From positions 868,001-932,000 of the forward strand of contig NZ_SOAY01000011.1 of NCBI RefSeq assembly GCF_004364165.1: a stretch of 64,000 nucleotides of DNA, read 5' to 3'. The notes under the pieces are model-generated. The model was given only the letters and a program-made list of their open reading frames with translations. It searched no databases and was not told the DNA's origin. Position numbers and translations under genes: made by a program. The stretch comes from Maribacter spongiicola (lineage in GTDB: Bacteria > Bacteroidota > Bacteroidia > Flavobacteriales > Flavobacteriaceae). Below, piece after piece: positions 55,729-64,000 of this stretch; the stretch's first letter is position 1; every line of letters starts with the position of its first letter.

Positions 55729-56641
55729 AATTCTTATCTCTGTTGTTGGTCCTACTGCCATCGGTAAAACTAAATTAGCTATACGCTTAGCCCAACATTA
55801 CAATACAGAAATCATTTCTGCCGATTCAAGGCAGTTTTTTAAAGAAATGAATATTGGTACTGCTGTACCCAGTATTGACGAACTAAACCAAGCCAAGCAC
55901 CATTTTATACAGCATAAAAGTATTACCGAACAATATACTGTTGGTGATTATGAGCGGGAAGCTATTGAAAAACTAGCTCATTTATTTAAAATACATGATG
56001 TGGTCATTATGGTTGGGGGTAGCGGACTCTATGTGAATGCCGTTACTGACGGACTAAACACCTTCCCCACAGTAGACCCAAACATTAGAGAAGAGCTGAA
56101 TACTGAACTCTCTAAGAAAGGTATTAGGGTTTTGCAGTCAAAACTAAAACAACTAGATCCTTTATATTACGAAAAAGTAGATATCCATAATCCGCAACGA
56201 GTAATTAGGGCTCTTGAGGTTGCCGTCGGTAGCGGACAACCTTATTCTTCTTTTATTAACAAGCCTAAGGCAAAAAGAGATTTTAAAGTTTTATCTGTCG
56301 GTATTAAGGCTGACCGCCCATTAATTTATGATCGCATTAATTCGAGAGTAGATATTATGATAGATACAGGATTGCTAGATGAAGCCAAAAGTGTAATGCC
56401 ATTTAAAGATTACAATGCATTACAGACTGTTGGTTACAAAGAGCTATTTAAATATTTAGATGGCGAATGGACGTTAGATTTTGCCATCTCAGAAATCAAA
56501 AAAAATACTAGAAGATTCGCAAAAAGGCAATTAACCTGGTTTTTAAGAAATGAAATAACCAAATGGGTCGATTACGATTATAATGCGGAAACACTATTGC
56601 CAGAAATTGACAATGAATTATTAAATTTAAAAAATGGGTAA
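55721..56641 (+). CDS. miaA: tRNA dimethylallyltransferase (miaA)
   Basis: MiaA, 306 residues, adds dimethylallyl to A37 of tRNAs reading UNN codons. The P-loop is GPTAIGKTKLA near residue 10; the catalytic ISADSRQFFKEMNIGTAVP block, and YKELFKYLDGEWTLD and RRFAKRQLTWFLRNE are typical. It overlaps the channel gene upstream and the gluconokinase gene downstream by 8 bases each, showing tight co-expression. Confidence 0.97.
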   Translation: MNKILISVVGPTAIGKTKLAIRLAQHYNTEIISADSRQFFKEMNIGTAVPSIDELNQAKHHFIQHKSITEQYTVGDYEREAIEKLAHLFKIHDVVIMVGGSGLYVNAVTDGLNTFPTVDPNIREELNTELSKKGIRVLQSKLKQLDPLYYEKVDIHNPQRVIRALEVAVGSGQPYSSFINKPKAKRDFKVLSVGIKADRPLIYDRINSRVDIMIDTGLLDEAKSVMPFKDYNALQTVGYKELFKYLDGEWTLDFAISEIKKNTRRFAKRQLTWFLRNEITKWVDYDYNAETLLPEIDNELLNLKNG

Positions 56642-57122
56642 CAAACAGATTTTATTTGTAATGGGCGTATCTGGTAGTGGAAAATCTACTGTAGGTAAGC
56701 TCTTAGCCGATAAATTGCAAATTCCTTTTTTTGACGGAGATAGTTTTCACCCAGAGGCAAACGTAAAAAAAATGAAAGAAGGCCACCCGTTAAACGACGA
56801 GGATCGTCAAGGGTGGTTAGAGAAGCTAAATGAAGTTGGTCTAGAGAATATCTCTACGGGAGCAGTAATTGTTTGCTCTTCGCTTAAAAAAAAGTATCGA
56901 ACCATTCTTGGGCAAAACTTAGAAAACAAACATCAATTCGTTTATTTAGAAGGTAGCTTTGAGCTTATTAATGCTAGATTAAGTCAACGAAAGAATCATT
57001 ATATGCCTGCGGGACTATTACAATCTCAATTTGATATACTTGAATTTCCTGATGAAGCTTTAACAGTATCTATTGACCAAACTCCCAATGAGATAGTAAA
57101 CGATATTATCGAAAAGTTATAA
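56634..57122 (+). CDS. gntK: Gluconokinase
   Basis: A 162-residue P-loop kinase: MGVSGSGKSTVGKLLA at the start, FFDGDSFHPEANVKKM (substrate Asp), and QRKNHYMPAGLLQSQF near the end, all typical of GntK-type gluconokinase. It makes 6-phosphogluconate from gluconate. It ends the operon; a terminator follows at 57127. Shikimate kinase is a distant alternative, but the HYMPAGLLQSQF box is specific. Confidence 0.92.
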   Translation: MGNKQILFVMGVSGSGKSTVGKLLADKLQIPFFDGDSFHPEANVKKMKEGHPLNDEDRQGWLEKLNEVGLENISTGAVIVCSSLKKKYRTILGQNLENKHQFVYLEGSFELINARLSQRKNHYMPAGLLQSQFDILEFPDEALTVSIDQTPNEIVNDIIEKL

Positions 57123-57126
57123 TAAC

Positions 57127-57156
57127 AAAAAAGCATCCGAAAAGGATGCTTTTTTA
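57127..57156. terminator. Bidirectional terminator after gluconokinase
   Basis: AAAAAAGCATCC at 57127-57138 pairs with GGATGCTTTTTT at 57144-57155, loop GAAAA. T-runs on both strands; it ends the plus-strand operon and the minus-strand response-regulator transcript. Confidence 0.92.
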
Positions 57157-57174
57157 TGGTAACTCTTGTTGAAA

Positions 57175-57888
57175 CTATTCGCCTTCCGTCTTTACTACCA
57201 AACGGAAACCTTCACCATGAATATTCAATATCTCTACGGTATTATCAACTTTTAAATACTTACGTAACTTTGCAATATAAACATCCATACTACGTGAAGT
57301 GAAGTAATTATCATCTCTCCAAATTTTGGTCAATGCTAACTCTCTTGGCATTAAATCATTTTCATGCAAAGCCAGCAAACGTAACAACTCATTTTCTTTA
57401 GGAGAAAGTTTAATAGACTCGGTATCTTTATATTTCAAAAATCTTAATTTAGAATTTAAGTGGAAACCACCAATTGTAAATTCAAATTTTTTGCTATCTG
57501 CCAATCCATTAGAAGCTTTTCTTTGTAGAATAGCTTTTAATTTCATTAATAGCACCTCAGAATCAAAAGGCTTGTTCAAATAATCATCTGCACCAGCCTT
57601 ATATCCTTTAAGAACATCTTCCTTCATCGTTTTTGCCGTTAAAAAAACGATTGGCACGTTCTCATTCTTCTCACGAATTTCTTTCGCTAACGTAAAACCG
57701 TCTTTATAAGGCATCATAACATCTAAAATACAGATATCATAATTATCTTTTTTGAACTTCTCAAAACCTTCCATTCCATTCTTCGCCAATGTGACATCAA
57801 AGTCATTCATTGACAAATAATCTTTCAATACAATTCCGAAATTCGGATCGTCCTCAACTAAAAGTATCTTCTTGTTTATTGTTTCCAT
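57175..57888 (-). CDS. OmpR/PhoB-type response regulator
   Basis: A 237-residue regulator. Receiver 6-125 with acidic pair Glu12/Asp13 in LLVEDDP, phosphoacceptor Asp56 in CILDVMMP, and Lys in YLNKPFD; then a winged-helix DNA-binding domain (about 135-232) with SPKENELLRLLALHEN and SRSMDVYIAKLRKYL. It matches the RprY/PhoB kind of Bacteroidota. It is 6 bases after the kinase gene, its partner. Confidence 0.94.
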   Translation of the reverse strand: METINKKILLVEDDPNFGIVLKDYLSMNDFDVTLAKNGMEGFEKFKKDNYDICILDVMMPYKDGFTLAKEIREKNENVPIVFLTAKTMKEDVLKGYKAGADDYLNKPFDSEVLLMKLKAILQRKASNGLADSKKFEFTIGGFHLNSKLRFLKYKDTESIKLSPKENELLRLLALHENDLMPRELALTKIWRDDNYFTSRSMDVYIAKLRKYLKVDNTVEILNIHGEGFRLVVKTEGE

Positions 57889-57894
57889 ATTTTT

Positions 57895-59478
57895 TTATAT
57901 TAACGGCAGTTTAATGTAAAATGTACTTCCTTTTCCTTTTTCACTCTCGGCATAAACTTCGCCTTGGTGGTCTTCCACTATTTTTTTAACGTATGACAAC
58001 CCTAATCCATGCCCTTTAACGTTATGTAAATCTCCGGTATGTTCTCTATAGAATTTTTCAAACACCTTCTTTAGAACAGCTTTACTCATACCAGAACCTT
58101 GATCTTGCACTTTTATAATGATATAATTTTTAGCTCTTTCTGTAAACACATCTATTTTAGGTGCTTCTTCTGAGTATTTTATTGCATTATCCAGCGTATT
58201 TACGATGACATTGGTAAAATGCATCTCATTGGCCAAAATTTCATATCGTTCTGCATTTAAATGTGTGTGAATATACCCACCTCTATCATCAACGATCAAT
58301 TGAACATGTGTAATGGCATCTTCTATAATGTCGTGAACATTAACCCTATCCTTACTTATATCAAGCTGATTTTTTTCAAGTTTCGATATACGCAATACAT
58401 TTTCTACCTGAGCATGCATTCTTTTATTCTCATCTCGAATCATCTGCAAATACCTCAAAACCTTTTCATGGTCATTGATTATCTTCGGATTCCGAATTGC
58501 TTCAACAGCTAAATTTATAGTTGCAATGGGTGTTTTAAACTCATGCGTCATATTATTTATGAAATCCGTTTTTATTTCAGAAATCTGTTTTTGTCGAATT
58601 AACTGATAAATTGCACCCGCATAGGCTACTACAATAATAATTGTGAACAACAATGAAAGTAGTGCCAAACCTAAAATAGACTCTACTAAAAATCGTTTTT
58701 TCTTCGGAAAGGAAATTAACAAATCGAAATTTGAAACCCCTTCATAATCAACGAACATAGGAGATTTATAGATATTCGCCTCTGCATATTTAAATTTTGG
58801 CGATTTCACTTTGGTTGGTAGACCATTACTATAAACACCATATTCAAAAGCGATATCAACACCTCTATTCTCTAACTCGCGTTGCAATAACAGCTCTATT
58901 TCCTGTTTAGAAACACGTTTATGAATAGGCACACGCTTGGCATAAACCATAAACACATCTTCCATGGCGGCTTTTTCCATTTTAGTAATCCCACCAATTT
59001 TTTCAAATCGTTGTATAGGATTCAATCTTGGAGTATTGCCTTCTAAATCGAAATCTTTTCTAAAAATAGATGTCGTTCTTTTACTGGTATAACTTTTAAT
59101 GATGGTGGTATCTGCACCATCACTACTATCAAAGAACGTAGAAGAAATACCATAATCCTCTTCTAAAATACCGTGTTCGTACAGTAAAATTTCATTAGAA
59201 TTGACATCCTTATCAATAAAGAAAAAGTTTGTAAGCTGAGTACCTTTTAACTCTCCTCCTGCACTATCCTTCGCATGTAAATACCTGTCGAAATAATTTT
59301 TAGACTCTCTTTCTGTAATCTTATTGGTGACGCTGTTCAAGGCTTCAGATACACTGCTAGAAAATTGCTCTTCTCCGCTATCTATAGATTTACTAATCCA
59401 GAAACTTTGAACGAAAATCAGACCAATAAGAGAAAGGCTCATTAAAACTATTAAGAGCACAAATAACTTTTTGTTCAT
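57895..59478 (-). CDS. Sensor histidine kinase, RprX-like
   Basis: A 527-residue kinase. TM1 at about 7-28; a periplasmic domain of about 235 residues; TM2 at about 263-290; then HisKA with His312 in NMTHEFKTPIA, and HATPase_c with NALDNAIKYS (N box), DQGSGM, and GHGLGLSYV. Layout and adjacent response regulator match RprXY-like systems of Bacteroidota. The signal sensed is unknown. It may be co-transcribed with coaE, 83 bases upstream. Confidence 0.93.
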   Translation of the reverse strand: MNKKLFVLLIVLMSLSLIGLIFVQSFWISKSIDSGEEQFSSSVSEALNSVTNKITERESKNYFDRYLHAKDSAGGELKGTQLTNFFFIDKDVNSNEILLYEHGILEEDYGISSTFFDSSDGADTTIIKSYTSKRTTSIFRKDFDLEGNTPRLNPIQRFEKIGGITKMEKAAMEDVFMVYAKRVPIHKRVSKQEIELLLQRELENRGVDIAFEYGVYSNGLPTKVKSPKFKYAEANIYKSPMFVDYEGVSNFDLLISFPKKKRFLVESILGLALLSLLFTIIIVVAYAGAIYQLIRQKQISEIKTDFINNMTHEFKTPIATINLAVEAIRNPKIINDHEKVLRYLQMIRDENKRMHAQVENVLRISKLEKNQLDISKDRVNVHDIIEDAITHVQLIVDDRGGYIHTHLNAERYEILANEMHFTNVIVNTLDNAIKYSEEAPKIDVFTERAKNYIIIKVQDQGSGMSKAVLKKVFEKFYREHTGDLHNVKGHGLGLSYVKKIVEDHQGEVYAESEKGKGSTFYIKLPLI

Positions 59479-59561
59479 TGGGTGTTAAAATTAAAGATTT
59501 AACAGTTAGACGATAGTACGTTTAACCTAACCTTAACAAAAATGTTAAAATTGCCAAATAA

Positions 59562-60146
59562 CTAGCAATCAGTTAAGATAGAAGCATGTACTTGAAGAAC
59601 AATTGAGCTAGTTCTTTCTAAATCAATATTTTCGATTACGAAATTGCTTGTTTTAATTTTTATCTCATCATCAAGTTGATTATTCATTCTCGCCATTACC
59701 TGTTCTCTAGTTGAATTATCGCGATCTAAAACACGAGATATACGTAGTTCTTTAGGAGCTGTTACTACGATAATTCTATCATAAAAATTTTGAGAATTGT
59801 TCTCGAACAACAAAGCAGTTTCTTGAATTACATAGCAAGAATCTTGTTCTTTTACCCAGGCAAGAAAGTCTTGTCTAACTACAGGATGCACAATACCATT
59901 AAGATTTGCTAATAATTCAGAATCATTAAATACTTTTTTAGCTATAAACGGTCTATTTAACTGACCATTTTCATATGCTTCATCGCTTAATAAAGCAATT
60001 AGCTTTTTTTTGATTTCAATAGATGTATTCATTAAATACTTAGCTCGGTCGTCTGAGTTATATACGGGCACATCTAGTTCTTTAAACATCGTTGCCACAG
60101 TAGATTTACCACTACCGATCCCACCCGTTAAACCTACTATCATCAT
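59562..60146 (-). CDS. coaE: Dephospho-CoA kinase (coaE)
   Basis: CoaE, 194 residues, last step of CoA synthesis. P-loop GLTGGIGSGKSTVA, then NSDDRAKYLM (substrate Asp) and IVVTAPKELRISRVLDRD. Overlaps ybbR by 4 bases, a pairing seen across Bacteroidota. PanB of the same pathway is at 14413. Confidence 0.97.
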   Translation of the reverse strand: MMIVGLTGGIGSGKSTVATMFKELDVPVYNSDDRAKYLMNTSIEIKKKLIALLSDEAYENGQLNRPFIAKKVFNDSELLANLNGIVHPVVRQDFLAWVKEQDSCYVIQETALLFENNSQNFYDRIIVVTAPKELRISRVLDRDNSTREQVMARMNNQLDDEIKIKTSNFVIENIDLERTSSIVLQVHASILTDC

Positions 60147-61111
60147 TCTCTTCGCAATATAAATTCAACTTCATTTGTGGTGATGATCGCATTATTCAAC
60201 GTACTCGGATAACTGATCAATTGTATCGAGAGCCTATTATCTGTTTCTTTCGTTACCTTTTCATAATCTGCTTCAACTAAGAAATCTGTACTCTCCAATT
60301 CTTTTAAATGTTCTAAAGTACCTTGACAGCGTACGTCAACAATTTCTGGAAACGTACGAACTTTTACATTTGCCGGTAAATTAATTACGGTGATTGGTAC
60401 CTCGATTACTTTTTCTGAAAACTTAACTACTTCGCCTGAAATAGTTACCATGTCCTTTGAAAAGGTAGTGCCATTCAAATGTTTAGGTAATTGAAGTGCG
60501 ATTTCATCTGTAAAAGAATTATTTAATTCGCTCTTAGTAATAACTGCAGTTTTAAGCACCGAAATGGTATCGATTTGACTTTTAGGTCCTGAAATTTGAA
60601 TAGAATCTGGACTAATTTTTATATCTCCTTCAAGAATATGATTTGCAGCAAAAGTAAGATCTAAGACAGCCCTTACCGCTACTTTCTTTGTATCTAATGA
60701 TGTAAAGTCAAAATATATGGCGTCACTTTCAAAATCGGTCAGTGTGCTATAATTATTCAACTGGGCTTCTAGTTGAATTCTTATTTGATCAGCCGTTAGA
60801 TAATAACTGTCATCTTTATGCATTACCTTACTTACGTCTAATTGAATATGCTTGGGGTTAAATTCATAGCCTAAAAACTGGAAGCCTGCCGCTTTTAAGC
60901 GCACTTGTATCTCATCTTTAGGAGTATTCGCCAATAAAAACTTTTTCGGAATATTTATGTATTCCACTTTAAAGGTCGTGTTATTGGTATAGGTAAGAGA
61001 TAGTTTATTTATAAGCCATGCAAGAGACGCACATAACAAGAACATAAGAAAGACTTTTACCTTTCTTTTCTTCAATCCTGTCCGTATCCATTCTATTAGC
61101 CGTTCCATCAA
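60143..61111 (-). CDS. YbbR-like domain protein
   Basis: A 322-residue membrane-anchored protein with one N-terminal helix (about 18-38) and then YbbR-type beta repeats (for example VEVPITVINLPANVKVRTFPEIVDVRCQG, about 235-265). In other bacteria YbbR/CdaR regulates a diadenylate cyclase, but no cyclase is adjacent here, so that role is not supported. Coupled at both ends by 4-base overlaps to coaE and the glycosyltransferase gene. Confidence 0.85.
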   Translation of the reverse strand: MMERLIEWIRTGLKKRKVKVFLMFLLCASLAWLINKLSLTYTNNTTFKVEYINIPKKFLLANTPKDEIQVRLKAAGFQFLGYEFNPKHIQLDVSKVMHKDDSYYLTADQIRIQLEAQLNNYSTLTDFESDAIYFDFTSLDTKKVAVRAVLDLTFAANHILEGDIKISPDSIQISGPKSQIDTISVLKTAVITKSELNNSFTDEIALQLPKHLNGTTFSKDMVTISGEVVKFSEKVIEVPITVINLPANVKVRTFPEIVDVRCQGTLEHLKELESTDFLVEADYEKVTKETDNRLSIQLISYPSTLNNAIITTNEVEFILRRE

Positions 61112-62115
61112 TTCACTCTAAAAAATAATTTTGGAAAAATTTCCTCTGGTTTTTTACTTGAAAAATTAATATACAAGGTTGATTTTAGAAATCCGTACCC
61201 ATAACCGAAAAATTGTATCGCAGTTGCCATTAAAGATAAAAAGGCTACTTTTAAATTACCAGTTTTTCGAAGGGCGTCTACAAACAACAGCAAAAAATAT
61301 ATAGCATAGACATAAATCGGAAACATATAACCCGCCAACCCAAATACGACTGAAAACAATAATACTAAACAGAATACTGTCGGAAACCAATAGGTAATCT
61401 TCTTTGTTTCTGGATGCCACTTATTTAAAATTGGGCGTACCATACCAAATTTGTTGACTTGAATATAAAATTTGTTCCAGTCTATTCGTCTTTTATGATA
61501 TACAAAAGCTTCAGAAATCAATTTTGTTCTATAGCCCTTGTTCCAAATACGAATGGTTAAATCTGGATCTTCACCAGGGTGAATATTTCCGTATCCGCCT
61601 ACGTTTTTAAATGCTTCTTTAGAAATACCCATATTAAAACTTCTGGGCTGAAATTTATCTACTGCCTTTTTACCACCACGAATTCCGCCTGTGGTTAAAA
61701 AAGAGGTCATTGCATAATTGATGGCTTTTTGAACTGTAGAAAAAGATTCGTGTGCAGCATCTGGACCGCCATAGCAATGCACAAAATCTTCTTGCAAACT
61801 CTTTTCTGCTTCCACAAGATATTGAGGAGGCAGTATACAATCAGAATCTAATACGATAAAGTAATTGCCTTTTGCCCTGCTCATACCGTAATTACGAGAA
61901 TCACCAGGACCAGAATTAGGTTTTTTATAATATGAAATTGCCAGAACGTCTACATACTCACCTATGACTTCTTCTGATGAAATGGTAGAGCCGTCTTCGA
62001 CGATCACCACCTCAAAAGTTTTGTCATAAGTTTGTAAGCGTAGACTATCCAACAATTCTTTAATTTCGTTGGGTCTATTGTACACGGGAATTATAAAAGA
62101 AAACGATAAGTTCAT
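61108..62115 (-). CDS. Family 2 glycosyltransferase
   Basis: A 335-residue GT-A glycosyltransferase from the ATG at 62115 (MNLSFSFIIPVYNRP); an upstream Met would add ten residues and is less likely. VVIVEDGST (DxD-like), YFIVLDSDCILPP, and GGxDAAH-type and GYGNIHPGEDPDLTIR (catalytic ED) are present. The C-terminal third has two membrane segments (LVLLFSVVFGLAGYMFPIYVYAIY). Likely extends a cell-surface glycan; sugar unknown. Coupled to ybbR by a 4-base overlap. Confidence 0.9.
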   Translation of the reverse strand: MNLSFSFIIPVYNRPNEIKELLDSLRLQTYDKTFEVVIVEDGSTISSEEVIGEYVDVLAISYYKKPNSGPGDSRNYGMSRAKGNYFIVLDSDCILPPQYLVEAEKSLQEDFVHCYGGPDAAHESFSTVQKAINYAMTSFLTTGGIRGGKKAVDKFQPRSFNMGISKEAFKNVGGYGNIHPGEDPDLTIRIWNKGYRTKLISEAFVYHKRRIDWNKFYIQVNKFGMVRPILNKWHPETKKITYWFPTVFCLVLLFSVVFGLAGYMFPIYVYAIYFLLLFVDALRKTGNLKVAFLSLMATAIQFFGYGYGFLKSTLYINFSSKKPEEIFPKLFFRVN

Positions 62116-62166
62116 TATTCCTCTCCTTTGAATAGGCTCCAACAAAATTGGAAAACTAAATCTATA

Positions 62167-62973
62167 TTAAAACTTTTCTATTACTTCTTGACTAACCCCT
62201 GTGTTAGAGAAACCACCATCATGAAATAAGTTCTGCATGGTCACTTTTCTTGTAAGGTCAGAGAATAGTGTTATGGTATAATCTGCACAGTCTTGCGCAG
62301 TTGCATTCCCTAACGGAGACATTTTTTCTGCATAGCTTATAAAGCCATCAAATCCTTTTACTCCTTGTCCTGCAGTAGTTGCAGTCGGCGATTGAGAAAT
62401 CGTGTTTACACGTACTTTTTTCTCTTTACCAAAGAAGTACCCAAAGCTACGGGCAACTGATTCTAAATATGCTTTGTTATCTGCCATATCGTTATAATCT
62501 GGGAATGTTCTTTGTGCCGCCATATAGGTCAATGCTACAACACTACCCCATTCATTCATAGCATCTGCCTTGTAAAGTGATTGTAATACTTTATGAAAAG
62601 AAAGAGCTGAAACATCCCATCCTTTTGCTGTGAAATCATATTTTTCATCTGTGTAAGCACGTCCTTTACGTACGTTAACCGACATACCGATTGAATGCAA
62701 TACAAAATCAATTTTTCCTCCTAAAATTTCAACTGCCTTTGCTACTAAATTATCCAAATCTTCCACACTTGTTGCATCTGCTGGTATAATTTGTGAACCT
62801 GTTTCTTTAGCCAGTTCATCAATCTGTCCCATTCTCATGGCAATCGGGGCATTTGTCAATACAAAAGTACCACCTTCTGCGTGTACCGTTTGTGCCGTTT
62901 TCCATGCAATAGAATTCGCGTCTAATGCTCCAAAAATAATTCCCCTTTTTCCTTTTAATAAGTTATATCCCAT
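62167..62973 (-). CDS. fabI: Enoyl-[acyl-carrier-protein] reductase (fabI)
   Basis: FabI, 268 residues, the NADH enoyl-ACP reductase of fatty acid elongation. GIIFGALDANSIAWKTAQ is the atypical nucleotide motif; the catalytic Tyr-x6-Lys region lies in YMAAQRTFPDYNDMADNKAYLES; SQSPTATTAGQGVKGFDG closes the substrate loop. The 51-base gap to the glycosyltransferase gene allows a shared transcript. A -7 TATCTTTG on the minus strand lies at 63012-63005. Confidence 0.97.
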   Translation of the reverse strand: MGYNLLKGKRGIIFGALDANSIAWKTAQTVHAEGGTFVLTNAPIAMRMGQIDELAKETGSQIIPADATSVEDLDNLVAKAVEILGGKIDFVLHSIGMSVNVRKGRAYTDEKYDFTAKGWDVSALSFHKVLQSLYKADAMNEWGSVVALTYMAAQRTFPDYNDMADNKAYLESVARSFGYFFGKEKKVRVNTISQSPTATTAGQGVKGFDGFISYAEKMSPLGNATAQDCADYTITLFSDLTRKVTMQNLFHDGGFSNTGVSQEVIEKF

Positions 62974-63004
62974 GATGGTTGCTTCTATAGTTAGATTTAA
63001 TATT

Positions 63005-63012
63005 CAAAGATA
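63005..63012 (-). promoter_or_regulatory. Putative -7 element for fabI
   Basis: Minus-strand TATCTTTG fits TAnnTTTG exactly and lies 31 bases before the start codon at 62973. A TTG at the -33 position was not found. Confidence 0.5.
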
Positions 63013-63141
63013 TCTAAAATATGTTAAAAGAGAATTGATGTATCACGTTAAAAACCCTAAAACAATCGTCTTGCTTAAAGTGTTCGAACATCAAAATGCA
63101 AAAAGCAATATTTTACTATCTACAAGTATTTTCTTTTATGA

Positions 63142-64000
63142 TTATAATGCAGCATTTAAAAGCTCTTTTGCATGTGCCAAAGCAGAATCTGACAAATCTT
63201 TACCGCTTAGCATATGAGCCAACTCTACAACCCTCTCATCATTGGTCAATTGCTTTAAGTTCGTCATGGTACGCTCCTTACCTTCGGTCTTAAAAACTTT
63301 AAAATGATGATTTCCTTTTGATGCTACTTGTGGTAAGTGTGTAATAGAAAACACCTGAAGATCGGCACTCATGTCTTTCATAATATCTGCCATTCGGTTA
63401 GATATTTCGCCAGACACCCCTGTATCTATCTCATCGAACATAATGGTCGGCAGCTTTTCATACTTAGCCAATATCGCTTTGATCACCAACATTATTCTTG
63501 ATAATTCCCCACCAGATGCTACCTTTTTTAATTCGCCATAGCTACCACCTCTATTGGCCGTAAACAGAAATGAAAGCTCATCTTTACCGGTTGACATAAA
63601 TGTCTCTGAAGCATTCAGTTTTATCTCAAACGATGCACTAGGCATACCCAAAAGCCCTAAGTCGGATTCTAATTTTTTCTTTAACTGAGGAATAACGGAA
63701 TTTCGTTTTTCGCTCAACACTACCGCTTGAGCTTCTAAAACAACTTCTAACTCTTGAATCTCTTTAGTTTTTGTCGCAATTTTATTATCTAAATTGGCAG
63801 TTTCAAAAACCTTATCGGCGAGGTCGTTCTTTATGATAATTAGCTCAGCTATATCGCCAACATTATGCTTTTTTAATAAATTATATAGTAACTGCAATTT
63901 GTTGTTAACTTGTTCAAGCTGATCAGGGTTCGCTTCTACACCTTCTTGTAAGCGTTGCAATTCTGAACTTACATCATCTAATTCTATAAGTACAGATTTT
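63142..64000 (-). CDS. recN: DNA repair protein RecN, 5' part cut by window edge
   Basis: The frame remains open through the right edge (reading KSVLIELDDVSS before the Met at 63960), so about 286 C-terminal residues are present of roughly 550 in the full protein. The ABC-type SMC-like head is visible: signature ASGGELSRIML, Walker B TIMFDEIDTGVSG, and HLPQVAS switch; the coiled coil precedes it. RecN aids double-strand break repair. The gene runs toward fabI on the same strand with 168 bases between, with no terminator seen. Confidence 0.95.
   Translation of the reverse strand, partial: KSVLIELDDVSSELQRLQEGVEANPDQLEQVNNKLQLLYNLLKKHNVGDIAELIIIKNDLADKVFETANLDNKIATKTKEIQELEVVLEAQAVVLSEKRNSVIPQLKKKLESDLGLLGMPSASFEIKLNASETFMSTGKDELSFLFTANRGGSYGELKKVASGGELSRIMLVIKAILAKYEKLPTIMFDEIDTGVSGEISNRMADIMKDMSADLQVFSITHLPQVASKGNHHFKVFKTEGKERTMTNLKQLTNDERVVELAHMLSGKDLSDSALAHAKELLNAAL

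Noticed and set aside
60143-61111. YbbR protein as a c-di-AMP cyclase regulator (CdaR-like)
   Set aside because: No diadenylate cyclase gene is adjacent, and Bacteroidota YbbR proteins travel with coaE; the role is not supported.
62837-63217. 126-codon plus-strand ORF across the fabI-recN gap
   Set aside because: Most of it is antisense to fabI and recN; the rest lies in an AT-rich gap that holds a fabI promoter.
1-64000. CRISPR array, prophage, insertion sequence, tRNA or rRNA genes
   Set aside because: I saw no regularly spaced direct repeats, transposase, integrase, cloverleaf or ribosomal sequence. An exhaustive tool search could still find a degenerate element.

Overview
The window is a stretch of chromosome from a low-GC member of the Bacteroidota, almost certainly a flavobacterium (family Flavobacteriaceae, perhaps near the marine Maribacter/Zobellia group; the genus is inference). 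The evidence is the AT-rich, tightly packed genes, many lipoproteins with short SPII signals, promoters of the Bacteroidota type (TTG, about 19-23 bases, then TAnnTTTG), a Bacteroidota-type small SRP RNA, a PorP/SprF-type outer-membrane protein, a YbbR-CoaE gene pair, a bacillithiol-type YtxJ protein and tetratricopeptide histidine kinases with lipoprotein signals. No insertion sequence, phage, plasmid gene, CRISPR array, rRNA or tRNA was found. Most of the window is ordinary core chromosome.

Layout. 1-5465: a cut-off lipoprotein, gamma-glutamyltransferase, a membrane-anchored protein, a LURP-one/tubby-like protein, a receptor-type potassium channel that resembles bacterial GluR0, and a GNAT acetyltransferase. 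5476-8625: a LexA/CI-like self-cleaving repressor divergent from a radical-SAM DNA repair protein, a small unlisted ORF and a DUF4130-type DNA metabolism protein, with tandem palindromes in the shared control region. 9081-14280: scattered single genes (OsmC, KDG kinase, prolyl-peptidase-like hydrolase, ThuA-like lipoprotein and others). 14413-17035: panB-lspA-rluA-DUF4252 operon. 17045-23129: EamA transporter, a large helical protein, leuA-leuB and a TlpA-type thioredoxin lipoprotein. 23255-32368: pheT, fasciclin protein, ABC-F ATPase, thioredoxin-like lipoprotein and a short-chain dehydrogenase. 32462-32555: SRP RNA with a near-perfect promoter.

32690-40650: glutaminyl cyclase-like protein, thioesterase, a palindromic intergenic repeat, a parallel beta-helix lipoprotein, and then a signalling cluster: a LytTR regulator with a dead receiver domain, an unlisted 58-residue exported CxxC peptide with its own strong terminator, a TPR-lipoprotein histidine kinase, a NarL-type regulator and an unknown protein. 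40678-50774: glyA, ytxJ, clpB, a TetR regulator with a palindrome over its promoter, a PorP/SprF-SPOR fusion, a histidine phosphatase, smpB and pcm. 50921-57122: a seven-gene operon with frequent overlaps (MocA-type oxidoreductase, 3-hydroxyacyl-CoA dehydrogenase, YggS, DnaQ/GIY-YIG protein, voltage-gated K+ channel, miaA, gluconokinase) closed by a terminator. 57175-64000, all on the minus strand: two-component system, coaE, ybbR, glycosyltransferase, fabI and the cut-off recN.

The two places most likely to hold something undescribed are the damage-response-like module at 5476-8625 and the peptide/LytTR/TPR-kinase cluster at 35935-40650.
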